Shown here piece by piece: positions 9,257-18,884 of a DNA stretch of 22,798 nt. Position 1 is the first letter of the stretch; the number at the start of each line of letters is the position of its first letter. The stretch comes from Plakobranchus ocellatus (Eukaryota > Mollusca > Gastropoda > Plakobranchidae), in contig BLXT01000807.1 in the NCBI GenBank assembly GCA_019648995.1, forward strand, positions 156,455 to 179,252, read 5' to 3'. A model generated the notes under the pieces. That model was not told where the DNA came from. It ran no database searches and worked only from the letters and a program-made list of their open reading frames with translations. The position numbers and the translations under genes were made by a program.

Positions 9257-9330
9257 CACATGTAGCCATTTAAACGGGTCCTGTCACACAAGCTGTGAGG
9301 TGTGTATCACCCTCCTCTGTGCCCTTGAAA
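9257..9330 (+). pseudogene. Decayed EGF exon fragment, unit 1 (3' half)
   Basis: The sequence 'tgtagcc...aacgggtcctg...gctgtgaggtgtgtat...cctcctctgtg' aligns with 14172-14244, 17340-17428 and 19285-19373. It corresponds to the end of an EGF module ('GCE..YQPPLC'). Its 5' half is missing because the retrotransposon side of the junction replaces it. The donor is lost. It cannot be a functional exon, but it marks where host sequence resumes. Confidence 0.6.
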
Positions 9331-9517
9331 TAAGTTGAATACGAACAGTGTAACTTCCCTTCAAAATGCAGAAGCAAAAAAAGAAGAACATAAACCACTA
9401 AAATACCCACATTATTATAAAACACATTGTTCATTGCGATAATTACATCCTTTAGGCAATAACAATGTCGTAGTAGCATAGCGCATTTTATATGTATGAG
9501 TTGCTTTTTAACAAAAT

Positions 9518-9622
9518 TGCAGAAGCCAATTTTGTGACTCTAGCAGAAAGTGCAGGTCTTTTGCACGATCATTGGAACATTGATGTAATCTGGGCAATCA
9601 GCTCACGGCGCGACAAAGGCAT
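9518..9622 (+). pseudogene. Second decayed EGF exon relic, unit 1
   Basis: This matches 14431-14531 and 17600-17714. The shared core is 'gaacattgatgtaatctgggcaatcagc' or a near version of it, ending 'gcgaca(a/g)(t/a)ggcat'. In unit 3 the reading 'FGGSCEH' followed by a stop and later 'PLCDNG' betrays an EGF origin. Here most cysteines are gone. The relic is recognised only by comparison with the other units. Confidence 0.5.
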
Positions 9623-9721
9623 ATTTATGATATTTAAATCAAATGCAAAGTGACTAAATAATATATCAAAACTACAACCTCCATAGGATATAACTACCTT
9701 AAAACGTTTGGAGTTAGTAAA

Positions 9722-10107
9722 GGCAAACAAATCAATTAAAGTGAATGGTGAGATTTTCATTAACAGCAAAAAAATCCCTTAAAGAGACCACTGAAAATTT
9801 CTTAGAAGCGATAAAATCAATCTTGGGAAATGGTTAAAAACTTTTTTAGAGGTGATTATGTGAATGAAAGAGACTCCTAAGAACTTCATTCAATGCAAAA
9901 AATATTATTAAAGGGACTGTGAGAACATAATGCAAGGAAATGAACCCATGTAAGATGCTGGTAAGAACTTCATAACATCCAAACAAAACAATCAAAAGTA
10001 TCGCTGAGAAATTTGGTGGCAGCAAACATATCAATGAAAGGGACTTCTGAGAATTTCCTTAAAGGCAAACAAATGAATCTAAGATGTAAGTTAGAACTTT
10101 CTGAAAG
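9722..10107. repeat. Degenerate 43-bp minisatellite, unit 1 (9 copies)
   Basis: Nine consecutive copies of 42-44 bp can be laid out by eye, for a total of 386 bp. The approximate consensus begins 'gcaaacaaatcaat', continues 'aaagggact' and ends 'gagaacttcattaaag'. The period is not a multiple of three and no coding frame persists. The same block recurs in the same place in units 2, 3 and 4 and as a fragment at 11439-11530. Confidence 0.8.
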
Positions 10108-10453
10108 GGACAATTCACTCAAACGGAGATATATTAAGTCAATCGCATACTGAAATATCGGCTGATGGCAAATTTATTAAGAGCTAAGAAATTAAGAGAC
10201 TTCTAAAATCAATAATAAAAAATAACAAACATGCTCCTATGAGGAAATGCGTTCATGTTTCACAGTCACTTGGAGAAAAGGATTAAAAGGCCAGGATTTG
10301 CTAAAGTGAAAATTAGAACAAAGAGATTATATATATAAAAAAGCCTGGAAAATAGAGGTATTCCGACTTAGAAGTGACTGGCAAGATATAACAGCTCCAA
10401 ATCTTACTGTTAGGGAAAACTTAATAAATGAAGTTTGTGTACGCTGTGGTATG

Positions 10454-10537
<84 letters not shown>

Positions 10538-11062
10538 TGAAGCCGAACCTAAAGAGTCTATGTTATTTATGACATTTTTTAAGTTCTTTTAAAAGAGTTA
10601 AACATTCATATCTTGGGACTAAGAACTATTATGGTGGTTTTGAGTCTCACCTTTATAAACTTCACAGGCATAAGGTTCAGGCTGTTTAGATGGTAAAACA
10701 CAATCCTAATCCAATACCAGACTAGTCTTGAGATACCGCTCTAAGAAAAATTTTATAATTAAAATCCTGAATTTAAAAAGTGTTGCAAAATAAACGCACA
10801 GCATACATGCTGCTTTACCAGACAACATTTGAAAGGGAATTGAATGTGACCAACTGGGCATGTGGTCTTGGTTTATTTTGCTTCATTGAGCTGGATTTAA
10901 TATGTAAAATGAGTATTCATAGGAGTCACTTTTTCAACAATATATCCTGTGAACATATCAGCTGAATTGCTGGCTAAATGTATCATATTCTTTGATGATA
11001 CTTTGGATAAGGCTAGAGCTAGAATAAATCTTTTGATTTTGTTTTATTTTACTTTCTCTCAG
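10108..11062 (+). other. Intron before type II exon, unit 1
   Basis: This is noncoding. It aligns in patches with 15014-15976 (for example 'catacatgctgct', 'gacaacattt', and the final acceptor region), so it belongs to the duplicated unit. It contains the (TA)n tract. No gene was seen. Confidence 0.6.
10455..10533. repeat. (TA)n microsatellite, 79 bp
   Basis: An uninterrupted TA dinucleotide run. The equivalent place in unit 2 (near 15355-15365) has only 'tatatat', so it expanded after the duplication. Length in an assembly is unreliable for such tracts. Confidence 0.97.
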
Positions 11063-11206
11063 CTTGTCACAGTGGAAAATACGGCCTAGCCTGTGCCCGA
11101 AACTGTAGTGTTCATTGTGCTGGTCCAAACAATGCCTGTAGTCCTTTTGATGGATCATGTGATCAGGGGTGTGACGAGGGCTACCAGCCTCCTTTCTGTG
11201 ACCAAA
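11063..11206 (+). CDS. EGF-like exon, type II, unit 1
   Basis: This is a 144-nt, phase 1-1 exon with acceptor 'tttctctcag' and donor 'caaa|gtatga'. The last exon base is A where the other copies have G, so the donor is slightly weaker. Eight cysteines have the same spacing as the type I exons. Landmarks are 'CHSGKYGLAC', 'SVHCAGPNNAC', 'PFDGSCDQGC' and 'GYQPPFCD'. It is nearly the same protein as the unit 2 exon 15977-16120. It adds one module to the receptor's extracellular region and can be spliced to any other phase-1 exon here. Confidence 0.8.
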
Positions 11207-11347
11207 GTATGACATACCAATGTCTGCATATGTAAAAATTAATTTCGTGGACACCTATTATTGATTGATATTTTTTTTTCTCTTAAGATTCTTTGGCATC
11301 GCTTTCTGGTTTTATGCTCGTTGTATTAATTTAGTTTTGTACTTTAG

Positions 11348-11434
11348 TCTGCTTAGCCAGAATTTACGGCTTTGACAGCAGAAAGAGTTGCAGCGCTAAC
11401 TGTGCTTGACTAAAATTTAATAGGAACTGCAGTC
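11348..11434 (+). pseudogene. Broken EGF exon, type III, unit 1
   Basis: This is homologous to the first 60% of the exon at 16252-16395, with the acceptor 'ctttag' kept. The second cysteine is Ser, a TGA follows 'SANCA', and homology stops near 11434. From about 11439 the sequence is a 43-bp minisatellite instead of the rest of the exon. The exon was therefore truncated by a rearrangement joining it to repeat DNA. Confidence 0.75.
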
Positions 11435-11438
11435 AAAT

Positions 11439-11530
11439 GCAAACAATTCAGTCAAAGAGACTCCTGAGAAATTCACTAAAGGCAAAGAAATTAGTCAAAG
11501 AGACAAATTACATCTTTATCAAAGGGACAA
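11439..11530. repeat. Minisatellite fragment (43-bp family), about 2 copies
   Basis: The sequence 'gcaaacaattcagtcaaag' and following bases match the minisatellite blocks and are closest to 18120-18200 in unit 3. It sits at the breakpoint of the truncated type III exon and is followed by ~50 bp that also match the unit 3 block's right flank ('ctgaaaaatcagc'). Confidence 0.65.
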
Positions 11531-11704
11531 CGGAATGAAAAAGAAAGGATGGTAAGTAAATCGAATACTGAAAAATCAGCAGGGAGAGGTGGGTTCTTTT
11601 CTGGTTTAATCCTTCCACTGTAACACCACATTCCAAGAGTTTCAAGGAGGAAATGCTACAGCTTGACAATATGTACAGATTTTTGACAACTGTTACATCT
11701 GCCC

Positions 11705-12069
11705 TTAAAAATGACTGTACTTTGTAGCAAAGAGCTGATGGATACTTTCTGAATCTGCTGCAACTTCAAGTGTAATATTAATTGAGCCTATTTCAATTGC
11801 AGGTCTTGAGATATCTTGATGAGTAGCAATAACATGCATGGTTGGATTATTTTCATTATTTGGAACTGGGTCTGAAAAAAGAGATGCTCTACTGGTAAAT
11901 GCATTTACAGGTCGATAAGATGATGGTGGCTGGGGCGTCTCTTCATTGCGTCATTGAACTCCTTCAGAAGATGATTGGAGAGCCGTCAATCTAGATCTAT
12001 ATCATGCCTTTCTCTCCGAGCTTTTGGCGTTGATGCACCAATCCCAAACCTTCTTTTTCTCTTTGGCAT
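11705..12069 (-). pseudogene. Decayed coding remnant, unidentified
   Basis: This lies between units 1 and 2 and is not shared with units 3 or 4. On the - strand a Met at 12069 opens a basic start 'MPKRKRRFGIGASTPKARR', stopped by TGA at 11986-11988. The same frame then goes on with 'RLSNHLLKEFNDAMKRR'. After a frame change, an open stretch of 81 codons runs from 11950 to a TAA at 11705 ('VNAFTSRASLFSD', 'IGSINITLEVAADS'). The composition looks protein-coding, not intronic. The basic N terminus is reminiscent of transposon-encoded helicase or replication proteins, but I cannot assign a family. Confidence 0.4.
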
Positions 12070-12206
12070 TGCAACTATAGAGAAGACTTTATTCAACTTA
12101 AGATCTATTTGATTTTTTTTATACTTGGACGAAGTCCAGATCTATAAAAACAAATGAAAATTGCTTGTTTTTTTTGTTGTTTTTTTTGGGGGGAGGGGGA
12201 GTGAAA

Positions 12207-13780
12207 CAAATTTCTACGATTTGAAATGCAGAAATGAAATATTTTTTAATGAAAATATCATTTATAATCTAAAATATTATTAAATTGATTGATCCGCCAC
12301 GATGACAAAAAAAAATTGTTCATATTGAGATAGGCGACCTGAATGATTAAAATATATAAAGTTCTGAATTTCACTTCTACAATCCGAAATGTAGAAACAA
12401 AGTTTCCTTATTATCAAGATCTCAAATGAACCAAAACCTTGAAGTAAAATTTTGCTGTCAAACCAAAATCTTGTAATAAAATTTTGCTTTTGAGATCTTT
12501 GAATTCAAGAATTCAAATGTAGAGACGGAATTTCTTCATTCCCGAAATGTGCAAACAATATAATATCAGGATCTCAAACTGAATCGAATCCTTGAGGTAA
12601 AATTTCGCTTTTAAACAGAAATCTTGGAATAAAACTACGCCTATGAGACCTTTGCAATCTACAATGCAAATATAGAAACGGAGTTATTTATGATCAAGAT
12701 CTCAAGCCGGTCAGAAAACTTGTATAAAGTTTCGATAGCTATGTAACCGAAATCTTGAAAAAAAATTCGCTTTCAAATGATCTGAAGTAGATAAAGAAAC
12801 GAAGTTCCATTATCGAGATCTCAAATTGAACAAAAACTTGGAAATAAAAATTTTTCATTGAGGTCTGTACCTAATATAGATCTAAGCCTGGGCCCTTTTA
12901 GGTTATTTATCACGATTGCAGTGAAATGCTTCCCTAACAAAATATAGATCTTCTCTTTAACTCTATCCCAACTAAGAAAAAATTAAAAAAAATAAGCTTG
13001 TTTTTCAGTCTTGTGTTTCTTTTGTTTTTCTGTACCATACAAGTAGTATGTAGTTAGGAATTCGTTTGTGATTGCCGAACATAATTTTTTTTTCTAAATT
13101 TTTGGAAATAAAAAAAAATATTTTTTTAAAGCAGTAAGTATTTCTTGGTTTTTATTGATTAAACGCGACACTAAGATGGGTAGATTATGGTCCACAAAAA
13201 AATGAAGACAGTGCATAGAGCGGTCCAGGAGGAGATGTGGCAGAAAGGTCAAGTCTCGATGTCGTAAAGCGTTTTAATTTAATCGATAAATAGCATTCAA
13301 TATACTATACTACCCATTTTGCTAGTTTGTGCTGAGTACCCGATACAGAGCATAAAATACGTTTCCGATGACTGTTTTTTTTTCATTTTATGCTGACAGT
13401 AAGCATATCAACATTTTTCATGAAAATTTTATACTTGTTAGATGAAATTATATTGCTTTCATCTGTGTATTAGGCTATATAAACAAGATTTGTCTCACCA
13501 GTTCCACACAATATATGCCTTGTTAGGTTTCCTAATTATGGAAATCGATTTTTCTCTTCTCTTGATTAAATCTGTTTAAACCCACCCACATGAAATTAGA
13601 CCTGGCTCTTCTTTGGGCTTTAAAACTACGTGCAGCTTTTTATCTTTGTCTATAAAATAGTGTATCTTGAGGTTTAAACCTCTTTTACTTGTGTGTCTGA
13701 GCAAATCGATTTTTGCGTTCAAAGAGTGGTCATCTACTTCATCAGAAAGTGATCAATATTCTACTCTGTCACTCTCACAG
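12207..13780 (+). other. Upstream intron of duplicated unit 2
   Basis: This noncoding stretch aligns with 1-1492. Homology begins near 'tctacgatttgaaatg', just after a T/G-rich stretch (12165-12200). About four copies of the degenerate ~130-bp repeat occupy 12389-12870, one more than in unit 1. It ends in the acceptor 'actctcacag'. Confidence 0.7.
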
Positions 13781-13924
13781 TTTGTCCACTTGGCATGTAC
13801 GGTTTTGATTGTGCACAAAAATGCAGTAGCCACTGCGCTGGCCAAAACAATCGTTGTAACCCTTTTGATGGAACATGTGACCAAGGTTGTGAGCCGGGCT
13901 ACCTGCCCAAACTATGTGATAAAG
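13781..13924 (+). CDS. EGF-like exon, type I, unit 2
   Basis: A 144-nt, phase 1-1 exon with acceptor 'actctcacag' and donor 'ataaag|gtgaac'. One eight-cysteine module with 'GMYGFDC', 'SSHCAGQNNRC', 'PFDGTCDQGC' and 'GYLPKLCDK'. It is closest to the unit 1 exon at 1493-1636 and shows what the unit 1 locus looked like before the retrotransposon arrived. The downstream intron here is uninterrupted. Confidence 0.8.
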
Positions 13925-14139
13925 GTGAACATGACGATTTATGATTTTGAAGATAAGCAACATTGATATTGATTTAATATTAATAAATTCCTTACCCGTT
14001 TACTTCAACAGGTGCAGTGCATATATATAAGAATGGTATTTCTTATGAATGGAAGCACTTAAAGAAATGTTTAGACCAAAAGTTCCACCAATTTGTGAAG
14101 GATGTCTTGAGGTTACATTAATATATTGTTAATGTATAG

Positions 14140-14244
14140 TGTGCATTGATGCCAAATAGGTATAACTCCTGCAACCATTTTAACGGGTGCTGACACTCAG
14201 GCTGTGAGGTGTGTGATCAGCCTCCTCTCTGTGATTGAATCAAG
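14140..14244 (+). pseudogene. Decayed EGF exon, unit 2
   Basis: The acceptor-like 'gtatag' and the start 'CIDAK' are recognisable, then TAG. The 3' part still reads 'GCEVCDQPPLCD' followed by TGA, and the donor GT is lost ('caag|ttg'). At about 105 bp it is shorter than the 134-bp relics in units 3 and 4. It is nonfunctional. Confidence 0.6.
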
Positions 14245-14430
14245 TTGAATACGAACACTGAAACTTCTCTTCAATTTCCAGAAGCAAAAAAGAAAAACAT
14301 AAAACAATAAAATACCTATATATACAATTCGTTGTTCATTGCAATAATAACATACTTAAAATAATAACAATGTCGTAGTAGCATAGCGCGTTTTTAAATG
14401 TATGAGTTGATTTTTTAAACAAAATTGCGC

Positions 14431-14531
14431 AGGCCATTTTTGTGCCTTTGTCAAGAAGTACAGCTCATTTGGTTGCTCATGTGAACATTGATGTGATCTG
14501 GGCAATCAGCTTAGGGCGCGACAAGGGCATA
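14431..14531 (+). pseudogene. Second decayed EGF exon relic, unit 2
   Basis: This matches 9518-9622 and 17600-17714 ('catgtgaacattgatgtgat...ggcaatcagc...gcgacaagggcat'). An in-frame stop and lost cysteines make it a relic. Confidence 0.5.
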
Positions 14532-14629
14532 TTTATATTATCTAAACCAAATTTAAAATAACTTAACAATTTATCAAATTTACAACCTCCAAAGGATTTA
14601 TCACCTTCAAACTTTTGATAATTGCTAAA

Positions 14630-15013
14630 GGCAAACAAATCAATTAAAGTGAATCGTGAGATTTTTATTGACGGCAAAATAGGTCAATTAAAGGGACCAA
14701 TGAGAATTTCTTAAAAAGCGAACAAATCAATCTAAGGGATTGGTGAAACCTTCGTTACAGGTGATTAAGTGAATCAAAGAGACTCCTGAGAACTTCATTC
14801 AATGCAAAAAATATTATTAAACATTGTGAGAACATAATGTGAGACAATAAACCCATGTAAGATGCGTTAAGAACTTCATTATATCCAAACAAAACAATCA
14901 AAAGTATCGCTGAGAAATTAGTTTGCGGCAAACAGTTCAGTGAAAGGGACTTCTGAGAATTTTATTGAAGGCAAACAAATGGATCAAAAAGATAAGTTAG
15001 AACTTTCCGAAAG
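14630..15013. repeat. Degenerate 43-bp minisatellite, unit 2
   Basis: About nine copies over 384 bp, collinear copy for copy with 9722-10107 of unit 1. This shows the block was already present when the unit duplicated, and that it has changed mostly by substitutions since. Confidence 0.8.
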
Positions 15014-15976
15014 GGACAATTAACTCAAAATGAGAGATATTAAGTCAATCGGATACTGAAATATCAGCTGATAGTTACTTAATTAAGAGCTAAGAAATCG
15101 TAGAAGACTTGTTAAATCACTAAAAAAATAGCAAACATGCTCCTGTAAGGAACGACATACATATTTCACATTTATTTGAAGAAGAAAGAGAAAATGGTAG
15201 ACCATGATTTTCTCACGTAAAAATGAGATGAAAAAATTGTGATAAAAAAGCTTGGATAAAGAGGGTATTCAGACACTGAAGTGACTGGCAAGCTATAACT
15301 GCTCCATTGTTGGAGAAGAAATAAACAAAGAAAGTTTGAGTATGCTTTGTTATGCTCTATATATTTGTCATGAAGCCAAACCTAACGAGTCGATGTCACC
15401 GGAGACATTTTTTTCTTTCTTTTAAAAGGGTTTCATTTTTCAAAAAGTTTTTTTTTTCTTCAAAAAGTTGAAAAAGCATATATTATGGCTTAGAATCATC
15501 ATGTTGGTTTTGAGTTTCACCTTTGTCAAACTCACAGGGATAAGTTCCAGGCTATTTAAATGGTAAAACATGTTCCAATACCAATACAAGACTAGTCTTG
15601 AGATATTCTTTTGACATAGGTATGATTTGAGATACCGACCTAACAGAAATTTTATGTTTCGAACCCTGAATTTAAGAAATTATGGAAAAGAGACTTACGG
15701 CATACATGCTGCTGCACCTGACAACATTTACATGGGAAATTAATAATTATGGCAACCTGAACATGAGGTCATGGCTTATTTTGCTTCATTAAATTGAATT
15801 TGATACGTTAAGTAAGCCTTCAAAGCATCAATTTTTCCAACGATATATCCAGTGAACATATAAGCTAAATTGTTGTCTAAATGTGTCATATTCGTCGACG
15901 ATAAGTTGGATTAGACTAGAAGCAGATTTAATTGTGTTGGGAACTTTTAATATTGTTTTATTTTACTTTCTTTTAG
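15014..15976 (+). other. Intron before type II exon, unit 2
   Basis: Noncoding and patchily homologous to 10108-11062. It includes T-rich tracts near 15445-15465. No gene was seen. It ends in the acceptor 'cttttag'. Confidence 0.6.
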
Positions 15977-16120
15977 CTTGTTACAGTGGAACATACGGCC
16001 TAGACTGTGCGCAAAACTGTAGTGTCCATTGCGCTGGGCCCAACAACGCATGTAGCCCTTTTGATGGATCATGTAATCAGGGCTGTGACGCGGGCTACCA
16101 GCCTCCCTTCTGTGATCAAG
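15977..16120 (+). CDS. EGF-like exon, type II, unit 2
   Basis: A 144-nt, phase 1-1 exon with acceptor 'ctttcttttag' and donor 'atcaag|gtatga'. The eight-cysteine module has landmarks 'CYSGTYGLDC', 'SVHCAGPNNAC', 'PFDGSCNQGC' and 'GYQPPFCDQ'. It lies only 131 bp upstream of the type III exon, so the two modules form a closely spaced pair that duplicated together, as shown by the broken pair in unit 1. Confidence 0.82.
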
Positions 16121-16251
16121 GTATGAGATACCATTATCCGCATGTGTACAAATTAATATTGTGGAAATAAATTGTTCATATATGTTTGAATTCATTGACA
16201 TTACTTTCTAGTTTTATGCTTGTGTCATTTATTTGTTTTTGTGTACTTTAG

Positions 16252-16395
16252 TCTGCCTAGACGGAACGTACGGCTCTGACTGCAAACAGAGTTGCAGTGC
16301 GCACTGTGGTGGACTGAAAAAGAGATGCAGTCCTTTGGATGGATCATGTGACCAGGGCTGTGATAGAGGTTATCAACCACCACTCTGTGACAAAG
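16252..16395 (+). CDS. EGF-like exon, type III, unit 2
   Basis: A 144-nt, phase 1-1 exon with acceptor 'gtactttag' and donor 'acaaag|gtatgt' (a strong consensus). The module has 'CLDGTYGSDC', 'SAHCGGLKKRC', 'PLDGSCDQGC' and 'GYQPPLCDK'. It is the only intact type III exon in the window. The Gly-Gly-Leu-Lys-Lys loop between cysteines four and five differs from the 'AGPNN' loop of types I and II. Confidence 0.82.
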
Positions 16396-16933
16396 GTATG
16401 TGGAGAGTCAGAACACAATGGTGGTTTCGCCATTTCATGCTCAGTACCCTCTACAAAGCATAAAATATGTTTCCGATGGCTTGCTCTTTTTCATCTTATA
16501 CTGACAGTAAGCATATCATGATTCTTCATAAAAATACAAGTTACATGAAATGATACATTTTTTAGTCCGTGAATTAGCCTAAATAAACATCACTGTTTAT
16601 ACTAATCTCACATCATAAATAGCAAGTTACGAATCATTCTTGAGGCAATCGATATCTCTTTTTTCATGTTTAAATCTCTTAATATCCACTCACATGAAAT
16701 TTTATTTGGCTTTGCTTTGGGCTTTAAAATACGTGCAGATTTTTTGCTTCACATGAACTTTTGGATCTTTAAAACGTCGTCGTACCAATAAGGTTTCTGT
16801 CTATAAAATGGTATATCTTGAAGGTTTAAATCTCTTATACCTGTGCGTTTGAGCCAATCAAATTTTGTGTTTAAAAGAGCTGTCATCTGCTGCTTCAGAG
16901 AGTGATCAATGTTCTACTCTGTTACTCTCACAG
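16396..16933 (+). other. Intron leading to unit 3 type I exon
   Basis: From about 16432 ('cagtaccctctacaaagcat') this aligns with 13331-13780 and 18398-18884, so unit 3 begins here. It has only the proximal ~500 bp of the upstream intron carried by units 1 and 2. No gene was seen. Confidence 0.6.
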
Positions 16934-17077
16934 TTTGTTCAGTTGGCATGTACGGTCGTGCATGTAAATGGAATTGCAGTAGCCATTGCGTCGGTTCTAT
17001 CAATGCATGTGACCCTTTTTATGGAACATGTAACCTGGGCTGTGAGACGGGCTATCAGCCTCCGCTATGTGATAAAG
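16934..17077 (+). CDS. EGF-like exon, type I, unit 3
   Basis: A 144-nt, phase 1-1 exon with acceptor 'actctcacag' and donor 'ataaag|gtgaac'. All eight cysteines are kept. It is the most divergent type I copy: 'CSVGMYGRACKWNC', 'SSHCVGSINAC', 'PFYGTCNLGC' and 'GYQPPLCDK'. The Asp of the 'FDG' turn is Tyr. Cysteine spacing is unchanged, so folding is probably preserved. Confidence 0.8.
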
Positions 17078-17294
17078 GTGAACGTGTCAGATTATCAAAT
17101 GCAGCCAAGCAACATTTATATTAAATGAATATTAGAAAATTACGTTCCTGTTCACTTTAACAGGTGTAGTGCAGCTTTATTAGAATGTTATTCCCTCACA
17201 ATGAGAGCACATAGACAGTCATTAAAAAAAATCCCACTTATATTGGAATGATTCCTCTTAGGTTACATTAATATATTATGAATGTATAGTATAG

Positions 17295-17428
17295 TGTGTA
17301 TTAGTGCCAACTATGGATCGAACCATGGAGGAGACTGTAGCATGCACCGTATAACACCAGAAACCGTTTAGACGGGTCTTTTCACACGGTATGTGAGATG
17401 TGCTATCAGCCACCTTTGTGTGATCAAG
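17295..17428 (+). pseudogene. Decayed EGF exon, unit 3
   Basis: Acceptor 'agtatag' and donor 'atcaag|gtaagt' are both good, but the exon is 134 nt, 10 short of the norm. The start reads 'VCISANYGSN' and the end, in another frame, 'CEMCYQPPLCDQG'. The frame is broken and a stop lies between. The 134-nt length is shared with 19240-19373. Confidence 0.65.
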
Positions 17429-17599
17429 GTAAGTTGTTTACGAACATCTTAACTTCCCTTCAATTTTAAGATGAAAAAAAGAAAGAAAAAAACAATAAGA
17501 CATCCACACATTCAATCTTTTGCTCATTGCAAAACTTACCAATTTGAAATAATAATATCGTATAAATAAGGTGTAGATGGTATGTATTATTTGGGTCTA

Positions 17600-17714
17600 T
17601 TTAACAAAACTGCAGTGGATGTTGCCGTGTCTCTGGCAAGAACTACACCGCTTTTGGTGGATCATGTGAACATTGATGTAAGCTAGACAGTCACTCTCCA
17701 TTGTGCGACAATGG
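17600..17714 (+). pseudogene. Second decayed EGF exon relic, unit 3
   Basis: This is the least decayed copy of this relic: 'FGGSCEH', a TGA, then 'SPLCDNG'. It reveals the EGF origin of the matching relics at 9518 and 14431. Confidence 0.6.
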
Positions 17715-17815
17715 CATATTTATAATATTTAAATCAATGCAGAATGACGTAATAATATTTCAAAATTACAACCTCCATATTATTTAATCACCTAAAACAT
17801 TTATTAGTTACTAAA

Positions 17816-18200
17816 GGCGGACCAATCAATCCAAATGATCGGCGAGATCTTCATTAACGGCTAAAAAAATCCTTCAAGGGGACCAATGAGAACTTCTAAA
17901 AAAGCATAAACATCATTCTAAGGGATTGGTGAAAACTTTGTTAGAGTCGATCAAGTGAATCAAAGAGACTGCTGAGAATGTAATTAAATGCAAAAAATAT
18001 GATTAAAGGGATTGTTGAGAACATAATAAAAGGCAAGAAACCCATGAAAGGTACTTGTAAGAAATTCATTTAATCCTAACAAATACATCAAAATTGTCCC
18101 TGTGAAATTAAGTTGAGGAAATCAATTCAGTCAAAGGGACTGAGAATTTCATTAAAGGCAAACAAATGAATCAAAAAGACAAGTTAGAACTTTCTGAAAG
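17816..18200. repeat. Degenerate 43-bp minisatellite, unit 3
   Basis: About nine copies in the same position after the decayed exons as in units 1 and 2. The first copy is altered ('ggcggaccaatcaatcc'). Confidence 0.75.
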
Positions 18201-18884
18201 GGACAATTCAATCGGAAGAAGACATGGGAAGTAAATTGGATTCTGAAAAATCAGCTGATGACAACTTTATTAAGAGCTAAGAAATATTAGGAAAAAATAG
18301 GACATGATGTTGTTGGTAATCTGCGTACATATTTCACAGTCTGCTTAGAAACCTAAGTGAACTGCATTCATTACACGACATGTTTCACTATTTTATGCTC
18401 AGTACCCTCGACAAAGCATGAAATATGTTTCCGATGAATCTTTTTTGTTTTTTTTTTGTTTTGTTTTGTTTTGTTTTTTGTTTTCATTTATACTAACAGG
18501 AAACATATCAACATTCTTCATAAAAATTCAAGTCAGTTGAAATATATTTTTCTAGTCCGTAAATTGACCTAAATAAACAACATTTAATACATTGGTCTCA
18601 CAGAATATGTGGTTTCTTACGATTCATAATTACGGAAATCGGTTTCTCTCTTTTCATGGTTGAATCTATTAAATTACACCCACATGAAATTCGAGTTGCC
18701 TTTAGTTTGGGCTTTAAAACTATATGCAGATTTTTTCTTCACATGAACGTTTAGATCTTTAAAACGTCACCGTACCAATAAGGTTTTTGTGTATAAAGTG
18801 GTGTATCTTCAAATTTTGTCTTCAAAAGAGCGGTCATCTACTATATTAGAAAGTGATCAATGTTCTACTCCATCACTCTCACAG
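18201..18884 (+). other. Intron leading to unit 4 type I exon
   Basis: Noncoding. From about 18396 ('cagtaccctcgacaaagcat') it aligns with the introns before the other type I exons. Types II and III are absent between unit 3 and unit 4. It contains a (TTTTG)n tract at about 18441-18484. Confidence 0.6.
18441..18484. repeat. (TTTTG)n simple repeat
   Basis: T-rich tract with 'ttttg' repeats and interruptions. The matching site in the other units is only T-rich. Confidence 0.85.

Larger units (their letters stand above)
1670..9258 (-). mobile_element. Decayed Ty3/gypsy-like LTR retrotransposon, integrase before RT (Gmr1-like order)
   Basis: In transcription order the element holds a coiled-coil ORF, Gag with zinc knuckle and protease, integrase, RT, RNase H, a long noncoding 3' region, a polypurine tract and the 3' LTR. 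RT, RNase H and the GPF-type integrase are Ty3/gypsy-like. Integrase nevertheless lies upstream of RT, as in Ty1/copia and as published for the Gmr1 group (Goodwin and Poulter). The left edge is sharp: unit 1 follows unit 2 up to 'gaagataag' and then enters the LTR. On the right, host-like sequence resumes near 9257. No right LTR matching the left one and no target-site duplication are visible. Frameshifts, nonsense codons and a lost RT catalytic Asp show it cannot be autonomous. Confidence 0.85.

Noticed and set aside
9722-10107. CRISPR array
   Set aside because: The 43-bp repeats are head to tail with no unique spacers, are degenerate, and lie in animal intron sequence.
10958-11254. - strand frames antisense to EGF exons (also 13775-13963, 15947-16201, 18879-19067)
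   Set aside because: They recur because the + strand exons are duplicated. Splice sites and cysteine spacing support only the + strand.
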